A stretch of DNA of 21,097 nucleotides from Archaeoglobaceae archaeon (GTDB taxonomy: Archaea > Halobacteriota > Archaeoglobi > Archaeoglobales > Archaeoglobaceae): the NCBI GenBank assembly GCA_027066965.1, contig JAMOMT010000194.1, positions 1 through 21,097 on the forward strand. Direction: 5' to 3'. Positions 12,903-19,820 of this stretch are shown here, piece after piece (within the stretch, counting starts at the first letter, position 1; each line of letters opens with the position of its first letter). The translations under genes were made by a program, and so were the position numbers. The notes below the pieces were generated by a model that searched no databases, had not been told where the DNA came from, and saw only the letters and a program-made list of their open reading frames with translations.

Positions 12903-14363
12903 ATGAGCGATAAGGTTATCGAGATTGAGCCGATGACAAGGCTCGAAGGTCACGGTAAGGTTGCCATCTTTCTTGACGATAAGGGCAATGTCGCGGATGC
13001 TTTTTACCAGATTGTCGAGTTCAGGGGATACGAGACATTTTTGAGGGGGATGCCAATAGAGGAAGTGCCGAGGACCGTTTCTACGATTTGTGGTGTCTGC
13101 AGGGCAGTTCACCACACAGCATCAACAAAGGCGAGCGACGGGGTTTACGGAGTCGAGCCAACTGAGACCGCCAAGAAGATAAGAGAGCTCTTCCTCTGTG
13201 CTCACCAGGTTGAGGATCATGCCGCAATCCTCTACGCTCTAGGTTTACCAGACTTCGTCGTTGGGCCTGAGGCTGACCCGGCTGAGAGGAACATAGTTGG
13301 CGTGGTGAAGAAGGTTGGAGCTGAGACTGTTAAGGAAATTCTGAAGAAGAGGTTCGCGGCCGTAAAGGTTCTCGAGATGCTCGGCGGTAAGCCGATCCAC
13401 CCAGTCGCTGGACTGCCGGGCGGATGGTCTAAGAGAGTTACCGAGGAGGAGAGGGCTGAAATCGAGAAGCTTGGCAAGGAAATGGTAGAGCTGGGCAAGA
13501 TAACTCTGCAGGTCTTCGAGGACGTTATTCTGAAGAACGAGAAGTACCTCGAGATGGTCACGGCTGACTACTATAGGGTTGTTGTTAACTACATGGGAAC
13601 GGTAAAGGATGGGTGCATAAACTACTACGACGGAGTTCAGACTGTAATAAACACGAAGGGTGAGGTAATAGATGAGTTCACGGCCGATGAGTATCTCGAC
13701 CACGTTGCCGAAAGGGTTGTTCCCTGGAGCTACGTTAAGATGACTTACCTCAAGAAGCTCGGCTGGAAGGGCTTCGTCGAGGGTGAGGAAACTTCTCTGT
13801 ATAGTGTTGGACCTCTTGCGAGGTGCAACATAGCTCCTCCATCGACCCCGCTCGCCAAGGAAGCTTACGACGTGATGTACGACACGCTCAAGGAGAAGCC
13901 GACGCACTTCATACTCGCGTATCACTGGGCCAGAGCTATAGAACTCCTCAACGCGGCTGAGAGGATAGTAGAGCTTGCTCAGGACCCGGAGATAACGAGC
14001 CCGGATGTTAGAGCCGAGCTCGGAGAGGTTAGGGGAGAGGGAGTCGGAATAATCGAGGCTCCGAGAGGAACGCTGATACACCACTACAAGACCGACGAGA
14101 AGGGGATAGTGACGGAGGCAAACCTGATAGTTGCTACAACCCACAACCATGCACCCATAAACCTCGCGATAAAGAAGGCTGCTCAGCATTTCATACAGAA
14201 CGGAGTCGTTGACGACAAGCTCCTTAACTACGTGGAGATAGCTTACAGACCTTACGACATCTGTCAGGCCTGCGCGAGCCACGTCCTGCCGGGTAGAGAT
14301 CCCCTTGAGATAGTCGTTTACGACAGCGATGGAGAGGTAGTTAAGGTTCTGAGGAACTTCTAA
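12903..14363 (+). CDS. mvhA: F420-non-reducing [NiFe]-hydrogenase large subunit (MvhA)
   Basis: Catalytic H2-oxidising subunit of the MvhADG-HdrABC complex. The nickel ligands are seen as C63/C66 in TICGVCRAVHH near the N-terminus and C454/C457 in DICQACASH near the C-terminus, with EAPRG (the conserved arginine loop over the active site) in between. Two familiar positions differ: Thr instead of Arg before C63, and Ile instead of Pro in the DPCxxC motif. A 26-residue tail follows H460, the expected cleavage point for the maturation protease encoded 1.7 kb downstream. A GGAGGTG ribosome site precedes ATG 12903. The gene is followed by T-tracts and then the independent RuBisCO gene. Confidence 0.94.
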   Translation: MSDKVIEIEPMTRLEGHGKVAIFLDDKGNVADAFYQIVEFRGYETFLRGMPIEEVPRTVSTICGVCRAVHHTASTKASDGVYGVEPTETAKKIRELFLCAHQVEDHAAILYALGLPDFVVGPEADPAERNIVGVVKKVGAETVKEILKKRFAAVKVLEMLGGKPIHPVAGLPGGWSKRVTEEERAEIEKLGKEMVELGKITLQVFEDVILKNEKYLEMVTADYYRVVVNYMGTVKDGCINYYDGVQTVINTKGEVIDEFTADEYLDHVAERVVPWSYVKMTYLKKLGWKGFVEGEETSLYSVGPLARCNIAPPSTPLAKEAYDVMYDTLKEKPTHFILAYHWARAIELLNAAERIVELAQDPEITSPDVRAELGEVRGEGVGIIEAPRGTLIHHYKTDEKGIVTEANLIVATTHNHAPINLAIKKAAQHFIQNGVVDDKLLNYVEIAYRPYDICQACASHVLPGRDPLEIVVYDSDGEVVKVLRNF

Positions 14364-14397
14364 ACTTTTTATTTTATATCTATTTCTGTTTTTTTAA
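14364..14397 (+). terminator. T-rich terminator region after mvhA
   Basis: ACTTTTTATTTTATA and TTCTGTTTTTTT follow the stop within 33 bases, a typical archaeal oligo-T terminator. Confidence 0.45.
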
Positions 14398-14431
14398 GCC
14401 TGAGTTTAGTTGTTTTTACGACTTGTTTGAC

Positions 14432-14445
14432 CTTAGGGATCCTAA
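14432..14445 (+). promoter_or_regulatory. Palindrome CTTAGGGATCCTAA upstream of the RuBisCO gene
   Basis: TTAGG-GAT-CCTAA (14433-14445) is a perfect 5-bp inverted repeat about 85 bases before the RuBisCO start. It shares TTAGG...ATCC with elements upstream of hdrA and mvhG. Possible operator; no regulator can be assigned. Confidence 0.35.
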
Positions 14446-14484
14446 AATGATCTGAATATCGATCCAAATTCTCGGAACCGGCAA

Positions 14485-14509
14485 CGTTTTTAACGTCAAC
14501 TTAATATAG
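14485..14509 (+). promoter_or_regulatory. Two TATA-like elements upstream of the RuBisCO gene
   Basis: CGTTTTTAACG (14485-14495) and CTTAATATAG (14500-14509). The second is centred about 26 bases before ATG 14531, predicting a leaderless message, in line with the lack of a ribosome site. The first would give a leader of about 16 bases. Confidence 0.45.
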
Positions 14510-14530
14510 TCGCAATGATTATTATTATAC

Positions 14531-15946
14531 ATGGTGTACGGAGGCTATTCTTACCTGGATTTCGATTACGAGCCGAGTGAGAACGACTTCGTTGTTTTGC
14601 TCTACACTTCCGGTAAGTACGAGCTCGAAAAGCTTGCAGAAGCAATAGCATCAGAGTCATCCGTCGGCACCTGGACTGACATAAAGACGATGAACGACTA
14701 CGTATTCGAGCACTACAGGGCGAGAGTCTTCAAGATTCTGAAGGTCAGGGAGAATGAGGGCTTCGTTTACATCGCCTACCCGCTCGAGCACTTCGACCTG
14801 AAGAACTTCTGCCAGTTCCAGGCCTCAGTCCTTGGCAACATATTCGGGATGAAGGAGCTCGAGAGCCTATACATCCTCGACATAAGCTTCCCAGAGAAGT
14901 ATCAGAGGCTGTTCAAGGGTCCGGCAGTCGGGCTTGATGGCATAAGGAAGTACATCGGAACTGACAAGAACAAGAGGCCCCACGTTGGAACTATCGTAAA
15001 GCCAAAGGTTGGCTTGGCTCCAAAGGAGTTTGCCGAAGTTGCATACAACGCATGGGTCAACGGGCTTGATCTCGTTAAGGACGATGAGAACTTGGTAGAT
15101 CAGGACTTTTGCAGGTGGGAGGAGAGGTTTAACGCCGTGTTCGACGCTATGGACAGAGCTGAGAGCGAGACTGGAGAGAAGAAAATTTACTGCGTCAACG
15201 TTACGGATTCATCGATAGAGAGAATGGTCGAGAGGGTTGAGAAAGTCGTTGAGAGAGGTCACAACTGCGTGATGCTTGACGTTTACGTTCTTGGAATTCC
15301 CGCTTTGGAGTACATGGTTGGTCTTACGAGGAAGCACAAGCTCATAGTTCACGCTCACAGGGCTGGATATGCTGCTTGGCACAGGGGCAACTACGGAGTT
15401 AACTTCCAGATTCTCGAGAAAGTTTACAGGCTGATAGGCGTTGACCAGCTCCACGTCGGGACTGGAGTTGGAAAGATGGAGGGTGGTGCCTTGCTCATCA
15501 AGAGACTGCACGACCTTGCTGAGTGCGTGGAGGGGGAGGAGAAGTTCTACCTTGGCTCTCTCGCGTTCAAGTTCGCAGACCACGTAAAGCCGATGATGCC
15601 AGTTGCGTCTGGCGGGTTAGATCCAACAAAGGTCGATGCTTTGATGGTTATACACGGCAGAAACGTGACGATTCAGGCTGGTGGTGGTGTGCACGGACAT
15701 CCTGATGGCACCGAAAGCGGAGCCAAGGCCTTGAGACAGGCTGCTGAGGCTGTTGTTGAGGGAATGAGCGTGAAGGAGTACGCTGAGAAGCACGAGGAGC
15801 TAAAGAAGGCAATAGAAAAGTGGGGTTATATAGAGCCTGAGGCTATCAAGAGAAGGCTCGAAATGGAGAAGATGAAGGACGTGCTTGATGAGCTGGCGAG
15901 GCTGAAAGGTCTGGACTTCATAAGGGGAGTTGCCTGGCACCTTTAA
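14531..15946 (+). CDS. rbcL: Archaeal form III ribulose-1,5-bisphosphate carboxylase (RuBisCO)
   Basis: Carboxylates ribulose-1,5-bisphosphate to two 3-phosphoglycerates; in archaea it serves nucleotide salvage (AMP pathway) or a phosphoribulokinase-linked cycle. All active-site elements are present in the 471-residue protein: GTIVKPKVGL (K157, K159), the carbamylated lysine K183 with D185 and E186 in LVKDDE, HAHRAG (H276, R277), HVGTGVGKMEG with loop-6 K315, PVASGG (S360) and the phosphate-binding GGG at 384-386. It is a genuine RuBisCO, not a RuBisCO-like protein. It carries roughly 30-40 residues more at the C-terminus than short archaeal forms such as the methanococcal enzyme (as recalled). 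Its own promoter separates it from mvhA upstream and the protease downstream. Confidence 0.95.
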   Translation: MVYGGYSYLDFDYEPSENDFVVLLYTSGKYELEKLAEAIASESSVGTWTDIKTMNDYVFEHYRARVFKILKVRENEGFVYIAYPLEHFDLKNFCQFQASVLGNIFGMKELESLYILDISFPEKYQRLFKGPAVGLDGIRKYIGTDKNKRPHVGTIVKPKVGLAPKEFAEVAYNAWVNGLDLVKDDENLVDQDFCRWEERFNAVFDAMDRAESETGEKKIYCVNVTDSSIERMVERVEKVVERGHNCVMLDVYVLGIPALEYMVGLTRKHKLIVHAHRAGYAAWHRGNYGVNFQILEKVYRLIGVDQLHVGTGVGKMEGGALLIKRLHDLAECVEGEEKFYLGSLAFKFADHVKPMMPVASGGLDPTKVDALMVIHGRNVTIQAGGGVHGHPDGTESGAKALRQAAEAVVEGMSVKEYAEKHEELKKAIEKWGYIEPEAIKRRLEMEKMKDVLDELARLKGLDFIRGVAWHL

Positions 15947-16001
15947 ACCTTATGCTCTTTTATTCCTTTGCTTTAGCTGCTTTAGCTATTTTTAGACAGC
16001 T

Positions 16002-16013
16002 ACGTTTTTAACT
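16002..16013 (+). promoter_or_regulatory. TATA box for the hydrogenase protease gene
   Basis: ACGTTTTTAACT is centred about 26 bases before ATG 16035, which has no ribosome site; leaderless transcription is predicted. The 11-mer ACGTTTTTAAC also occurs in the RuBisCO promoter. Confidence 0.5.
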
Positions 16014-16034
16014 GCTAATACGCTCCGAACTCAT

Positions 16035-16499
16035 ATGAAAATCGTTGTGGTTGGAGTTGGGAATCCCATACTAAGGGACGACAGCGTTGGGCTTAAGGTG
16101 GCCGAAAGAGCTGTAAAAGAACTCCAAGAAAGGGGAATTGATGTCCATCTCGAGCTTATGACAACTACTGACTTTGACGTTATTGGCAAAATTGCTGGGT
16201 TCGATGGGGCTGTGATAGTTGACGGCATTATTGGAGGCGAGCCAGGAAAAGTTAGGGTTATGGCTCTTGAGGATTTCAACCCCTCTATCTCTTTCTCCGG
16301 CTCTCACAGCCTCTCTCTTCCAACATCTCTGAAAATAGGCTACGAGCTTTTCGGAGACGAGATGCCGGAGAAGCTCGCAATAGTAGCGGTAGAAGTTGAG
16401 GACCCCTACACATTCAGCACGGAGTGCACGGAGAGGGTTGAGAAGGCAATTCCGTTAGCTGTAAAAAAAGTTGTTGATGTTGTGAGGAGCTGGCTTTAG
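16035..16499 (+). CDS. [NiFe]-hydrogenase maturation protease (M52 family)
   Basis: Endopeptidase that removes the C-terminal tail of the hydrogenase large subunit after nickel insertion, here most likely from MvhA. The 154-residue protein shows the M52 pattern: GVGNPILRDDSVG with the nickel-sensing acid D16, IVDGI with D63, and GSHSLSLP with H91, corresponding to the Glu/Asp, Asp and His metal ligands known from HybD/HycI. It lies downstream of mvhA, interrupted by the RuBisCO gene. Its stop codon is immediately adjacent to that of rpiA on the other strand. Confidence 0.92.
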   Translation: MKIVVVGVGNPILRDDSVGLKVAERAVKELQERGIDVHLELMTTTDFDVIGKIAGFDGAVIVDGIIGGEPGKVRVMALEDFNPSISFSGSHSLSLPTSLKIGYELFGDEMPEKLAIVAVEVEDPYTFSTECTERVEKAIPLAVKKVVDVVRSWL

Positions 16500-17231
16500 T
16501 TAGGGCTCGGAGAGCTCGTAGGTTTCTCCCCCATCCCTTCCAACTATTACCCTGTCTGCAACGTTCGTGAATATCCCGCACTCAACGACCCCGGGTATCA
16601 TTTTTATTTCCATTTCAAGCTCCCCTGGATCCTCTATTTCTCCAAACTCGCAGTCGAGTATGAAGTTTCCGTTGTCGCTCACGACCGGCCCGAGTTTTCC
16701 TGTTCCCTGCCTTATGTAAACCTCCCCATTAGACCCGTAATCCTTTATCAGCCTTCTGAGCTCCCCCAGCACGTAGCCAAGGGAGAACGGGATTACCTCC
16801 ACTGGCACTGGGTAACTGAGAGTTTCCACGACTTTCCTCTCGTCGACTATGAACACTACCTCCTCCGAGGCGTAGGCCACTATTTTCTCCCTCGTCAGAG
16901 CTCCTCCTCCTCCTTTTACAGCGTTCAGCCTTCTATCCACCTCATCAGCCCCGTCTATGCAGAGGTCGAGTTCCGGGCACTCTACCAGGTCAACGAGAGC
17001 TATTCCAGCTTCAACTGCCAGCAGCTTCGACTGATAAGATGATGGCACTCCAAGCACGTCTATTTCTTCCTCACTTATTCTCCTTCCAAGTTCTCTGAGG
17101 AATATCTCTACAGTTGTTCCGCTCCCTATGCCTATAACCATTCCGTCTTCTACGAGTTCCGCAGCTTCCATCGCAGCCGCAACCTTTCCCGGAATTAGAG
17201 GCTCTCCATCGCCTTTGTCGTTCAGAGCCAT
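16500..17231 (-). CDS. rpiA: Ribose-5-phosphate isomerase A
   Basis: Interconverts ribose 5-phosphate and ribulose 5-phosphate, linking nucleotide sugars with pentose metabolism and, through ribulose phosphates, with RuBisCO substrates. The 243-residue protein has the RpiA motifs GIGSGTT (34-40), VPSSYQS (62-68), DGADEVD (93-99) and KGGGGALTREK (106-116, with catalytic Glu115). The start is set at ATG 17231, 4 bases after GGTGAT; GTG 17240 and ATG 17237 are in frame but overlap that site. The upstream gene (PUA protein) ends 25 bases earlier on the same strand, so they may be co-transcribed. The stop abuts that of the hydrogenase protease with no spacer. Confidence 0.93.
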   Translation of the reverse strand: MALNDKGDGEPLIPGKVAAAMEAAELVEDGMVIGIGSGTTVEIFLRELGRRISEEEIDVLGVPSSYQSKLLAVEAGIALVDLVECPELDLCIDGADEVDRRLNAVKGGGGALTREKIVAYASEEVVFIVDERKVVETLSYPVPVEVIPFSLGYVLGELRRLIKDYGSNGEVYIRQGTGKLGPVVSDNGNFILDCEFGEIEDPGELEMEIKMIPGVVECGIFTNVADRVIVGRDGGETYELSEP

Positions 17232-17256
17232 TACCATCACCCTCGACTATGGGCAT

Positions 17257-17766
17257 TTACCTGCCGAAAAAGATATTCCATATCCTGTCTTTCAGATGGT
17301 GGATGTTTTTTATGGCTTTGCCCTTTCTGCTTGCCTTGTCTCCTTCTACCATCTCTCTACCATCGCATAGTGCGACTCCAACGGCTATTGGGCTCTCCTT
17401 TCCCTCTACTAGCACGTAAACGAAATCTCCCTCTCTTATCTCACCGTCAGCTTCAACTATCCCCGGTTTCATGACGTCTGCCCCGTTCATGATGTAGGGC
17501 ATTGCCCCTTCATCGACAACGACCTTCCACTTTTCGGGTCTGAGCTTCATTACTCCGTAAACGGTGAAGTAAACTCTTCCTTCGTACTCGAGAAAAAGGG
17601 GTTCTCCGTCGTAGAGAAGAACTGATAACTCACCCATTTCAACTCTATCGAGTGGCTTTCTCTCTACTCTCACTCCATACTCTGCGAGTTTTTCGATTAT
17701 ATCTCTGACTTCTTTTTTTCTGAGTCTCTGGATTTTCAGTTTCTCCCTTCCGTCCTGTTTTTTCAT
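17257..17766 (-). CDS. PUA-domain RNA-binding protein (archaeal MCT-1-like family)
   Basis: A 169-residue protein with a basic N-terminal part (LKIQRLRKKEVRDIIEKL) and a C-terminal PUA domain; VDEGAMPYIMNGADVMKPGIVEADGEIREGDFVYV is the PUA core, and it ends with a KGKAIKNIHHLKDRIW tail. This layout is that of archaeal relatives of MCT-1/Tma20-type translation factors (family knowledge); its precise role in archaea is not established. The frame stays open to 17898, but ATG 17766 is chosen because AAGGTG lies 6 bases before it and the divergent promoter near 17797 excludes a longer N-terminus. It leads toward rpiA. Confidence 0.88.
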   Translation of the reverse strand: MKKQDGREKLKIQRLRKKEVRDIIEKLAEYGVRVERKPLDRVEMGELSVLLYDGEPLFLEYEGRVYFTVYGVMKLRPEKWKVVVDEGAMPYIMNGADVMKPGIVEADGEIREGDFVYVLVEGKESPIAVGVALCDGREMVEGDKASRKGKAIKNIHHLKDRIWNIFFGR

Positions 17767-17787
17767 ACCACACACCTTGAGGAGCTC

Positions 17788-17804
17788 CGATATTTTTAAA
17801 TATT
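17788..17804. promoter_or_regulatory. Shared near-palindromic TATA element for divergent PUA and SmAP genes
   Basis: CGATATTTTTAAATATT reads almost the same on both strands and lies about 31 bases from the PUA start and 59 from the SmAP start, so one element could serve both directions. No second TATA box of equal quality is seen for the plus strand, although ATTAAAAG at about 17825 is AT-rich. Confidence 0.45.
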
Positions 17805-17854
17805 GCAGGCAGTGGACTAAGAGCATTAAAAGCATTTCTGGAGGAGAGGCAAAC

Positions 17855-18082
17855 ATGGCAAACAGGCCGCTCGACGTGCTGAATAGAGCCTTGAACACAC
17901 CCGTGCTCGTGAGGCTGAAAGGAGGTAGGGAGTTCAGGGGAATACTGAACGGCTACGACATACACATGAACCTCGTTCTGCAGAACGCGGAGGAGATACA
18001 GAATGGAGAGGTAGTTAGGAAGCTCGGCAGCGTTGTGATCAGGGGAGACACGGTCGTATTCGTTTCTCCGTCGCAGGCTTGA
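17855..18082 (+). CDS. Sm-like archaeal protein (SmAP1/Lsm)
   Basis: A 75-residue Sm-fold protein that forms heptameric rings binding U-rich RNA. The Sm1 motif (PVLVRLKGGREFRGILNGYDIHMNLVL region) and Sm2 motif (VIRGDTVVFVSP) are both intact. ATG 17855 follows GGAGGAGAGG (17840-17849); the frame extends upstream to 17777 but that part overlaps the promoter. The L37e gene starts 17 bases after its stop, the SmAP-L37e pairing that is conserved in many archaea. Confidence 0.95.
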   Translation: MANRPLDVLNRALNTPVLVRLKGGREFRGILNGYDIHMNLVLQNAEEIQNGEVVRKLGSVVIRGDTVVFVSPSQA

Positions 18083-18099
18083 ATTTGGGGGTGATTTGA

Positions 18100-18279
18100 A
18101 TGTCTGACGGAACGGCTGCGATGGGTAAGAAGGGCAGGAAGAGAGTGCACATAAAGTGCAGAAGGTGCGGCAGGGTGGCTTTCCACAGGAGGAAGGGCTA
18201 CTGTGCTGCTTGCGGTTTTGGTAGGAGCAAGAGGCTCAGGAGCTACAGGTGGGTCAACAAGAAGAAGAGCAGAAACTAA
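18100..18279 (+). CDS. rpl37e: 50S ribosomal protein L37e
   Basis: A 59-residue, very basic zinc-ribbon ribosomal protein. C20-RR-C23 and C35-AA-C38 form the zinc site, and the GRSKRLRSYRW stretch is diagnostic of L37e. It was found by translating the gap after the SmAP gene. GGGGGTGAT (18087-18095) precedes ATG 18100 by 4 bases. Probably co-transcribed with the SmAP gene. Confidence 0.95.
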   Translation: MSDGTAAMGKKGRKRVHIKCRRCGRVAFHRRKGYCAACGFGRSKRLRSYRWVNKKKSRN

Positions 18280-18311
18280 ACTAGTGTTTTCACGGCTCTG
18301 ATTTTTGTGTC

Positions 18312-19679
18312 ATGTGTGGTATAGTTGGGGTTTACAGTTCGGATCCGGACATAACGGCTGAAATAGCTTACTTTGCACTTTTTTCACTCCAGCACAGAGG
18401 TCAGGAATCTGCTGGAATCGCACTGAGTGATGGAGACATCAGGCTTTACAGGGGTATGGGATTAGTTACGAGAGTTTTCACTCCTGAAGTGCTTCGCTCT
18501 CTTGGCAGAGGTCACCTCGCTATAGGGCATGTCAGGTATTCGACAACTGGAGAGTCGAGTATAGAAAACGCCCAACCCCTGCTTGTTCGTTCGAGAGTTG
18601 GAAGCATAGCAGTAGCTCACAACGGAAACCTCGTCAACTACTGGGGGTTGAGGAGTGTCCTCGAGGGAGAGGGAAGGGCCTTCATGACTGATTCTGACAC
18701 CGAAATAATAGCCCAGCTTCTTTCCACGATTCTGATGAAGAACGACATCGTTGACGCTCTGAGAATTCTCGATTCAAAGCTCGTTGGAAGTTACTCACTC
18801 GTAATTCTCTACAACGACACCCTTATAGCGTATAGGGATCCTCTTGGAATAAGGCCCCTCTGCGTTGGAAAGTCTGAATTCGGCTACGTTATAGCGAGCG
18901 AGAGCTGTGCTCTTGACGCTACCGGAGCGAGACTGATTAGGGACGTCCTACCGGGAGAAGCAGTAATAGTTCACGATGGAGAGATAGAGTTCGTCAGGAT
19001 AAGCGATTGTGGCAGGAGGGCTTTCTGCGTCTTTGAGTACATATACTTCGCGAGACCCGACTCCGTCATAGACGGAAGAAGTGTTTACAGGATAAGGTAC
19101 GATATAGGCAGAATACTTGCAAGAGAAAGTTGTGTTGAAGCTGACATAGTTTCTCCCGTTCCTGACAGCGGGACAACGTCTTCTATAGGCTTCTCTCAGG
19201 AATCGGGAATTCCGTACCTAGAGGCTTTAATAAAGAACAGGTATGTGGGCAGGACGTTCATAATGCCCGACCAGAGGCTGAGGGAACTATCTGTTAGGCT
19301 GAAGATGAACGCCGTAAAAGAAAACGTCAGAGGTAAGAGGGTCGTGCTCGTGGACGACAGCATAGTGAGGGGTACGACGTCGAGGAAGATAGTTGACATG
19401 GTCAGGGAAGCTGGGGCTAAGGAAGTACACTTCAGAGTCGGGAGCCCGCCGATAATCTCTCCGTGCTACATGGGAATAGACATGTCCACGAGGGAGGAGC
19501 TTATAGCGAGCGAGAAAAGCGTGGAGGGGATAAGAGAGGCGATTCACGCTGACAGTTTGGCATACCTGAGTCTTGAGGGCTTGCTGAAAGCAGTAGGTGC
19601 TGGAGAGAACGAACTCTGCTTAGCTTGTTTGACTGGAAAGTATCCGGTTTACGTTCCGGGAGAAGAAGTTTGGAGGTAA
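18312..19679 (+). CDS. purF: Amidophosphoribosyltransferase
   Basis: First committed step of purine synthesis: PRPP plus glutamine gives phosphoribosylamine. The 455-residue protein has the N-terminal nucleophile Cys2 directly after Met (MCGIVGVY, no propeptide), the glutaminase residues HVRYSTTG and HNGNL, and the PRPP loop VVLVDDSIVRGTTS (344-357). C239, C385, C436 and C439 match the four [4Fe-4S] ligands of the B. subtilis-type enzyme, so an iron-sulfur cluster is expected. Thirty-two bases separate it from L37e; there is no ribosome site before ATG 18312, so either read-through from L37e or a short-leader transcript from AT-rich sequence near 18280 is possible. Confidence 0.95.
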   Translation: MCGIVGVYSSDPDITAEIAYFALFSLQHRGQESAGIALSDGDIRLYRGMGLVTRVFTPEVLRSLGRGHLAIGHVRYSTTGESSIENAQPLLVRSRVGSIAVAHNGNLVNYWGLRSVLEGEGRAFMTDSDTEIIAQLLSTILMKNDIVDALRILDSKLVGSYSLVILYNDTLIAYRDPLGIRPLCVGKSEFGYVIASESCALDATGARLIRDVLPGEAVIVHDGEIEFVRISDCGRRAFCVFEYIYFARPDSVIDGRSVYRIRYDIGRILARESCVEADIVSPVPDSGTTSSIGFSQESGIPYLEALIKNRYVGRTFIMPDQRLRELSVRLKMNAVKENVRGKRVVLVDDSIVRGTTSRKIVDMVREAGAKEVHFRVGSPPIISPCYMGIDMSTREELIASEKSVEGIREAIHADSLAYLSLEGLLKAVGAGENELCLACLTGKYPVYVPGEEVWR

Positions 19680-19730
19680 TAAGTTATATAGCTATTTAGA
19701 ATTTATTGTTTTATATTAGTTGATCATTCG

Positions 19731-19798
19731 TAAACGTTTGAGGTAGTTAAGTCGGTGTGAGTGCTAACAAAAATCGCTACTGCGAAACGTTTTAATAG
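19731..19798 (+). promoter_or_regulatory. ribK promoter with two AAACGTTT palindromes, one overlapping the TATA box
   Basis: AAACGTTT occurs at 19732-19739 and 19785-19792. The second runs into TTTTAATA (19790-19797), a TATA box centred about 27 bases before ATG 19821. The placement suits an operator at which the HTH domain of the encoded regulator/kinase could repress its own gene. This is inference from position and symmetry. Confidence 0.45.
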
Positions 19799-19820
19799 TG
19801 AGATGTTTCTCATTTTTGAG

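Noticed and set aside
13245..14282. Long minus-strand open frame (345 codons) opposite mvhA
   Set aside because: It lies wholly antisense to a strongly conserved hydrogenase gene, has no recognisable family, and its composition is what codon-biased GC-rich third positions produce on the other strand.
14531..15946. RuBisCO-like protein (form IV)
   Set aside because: All catalytic residues, including the carbamylated lysine and loop-6 lysine, are present.
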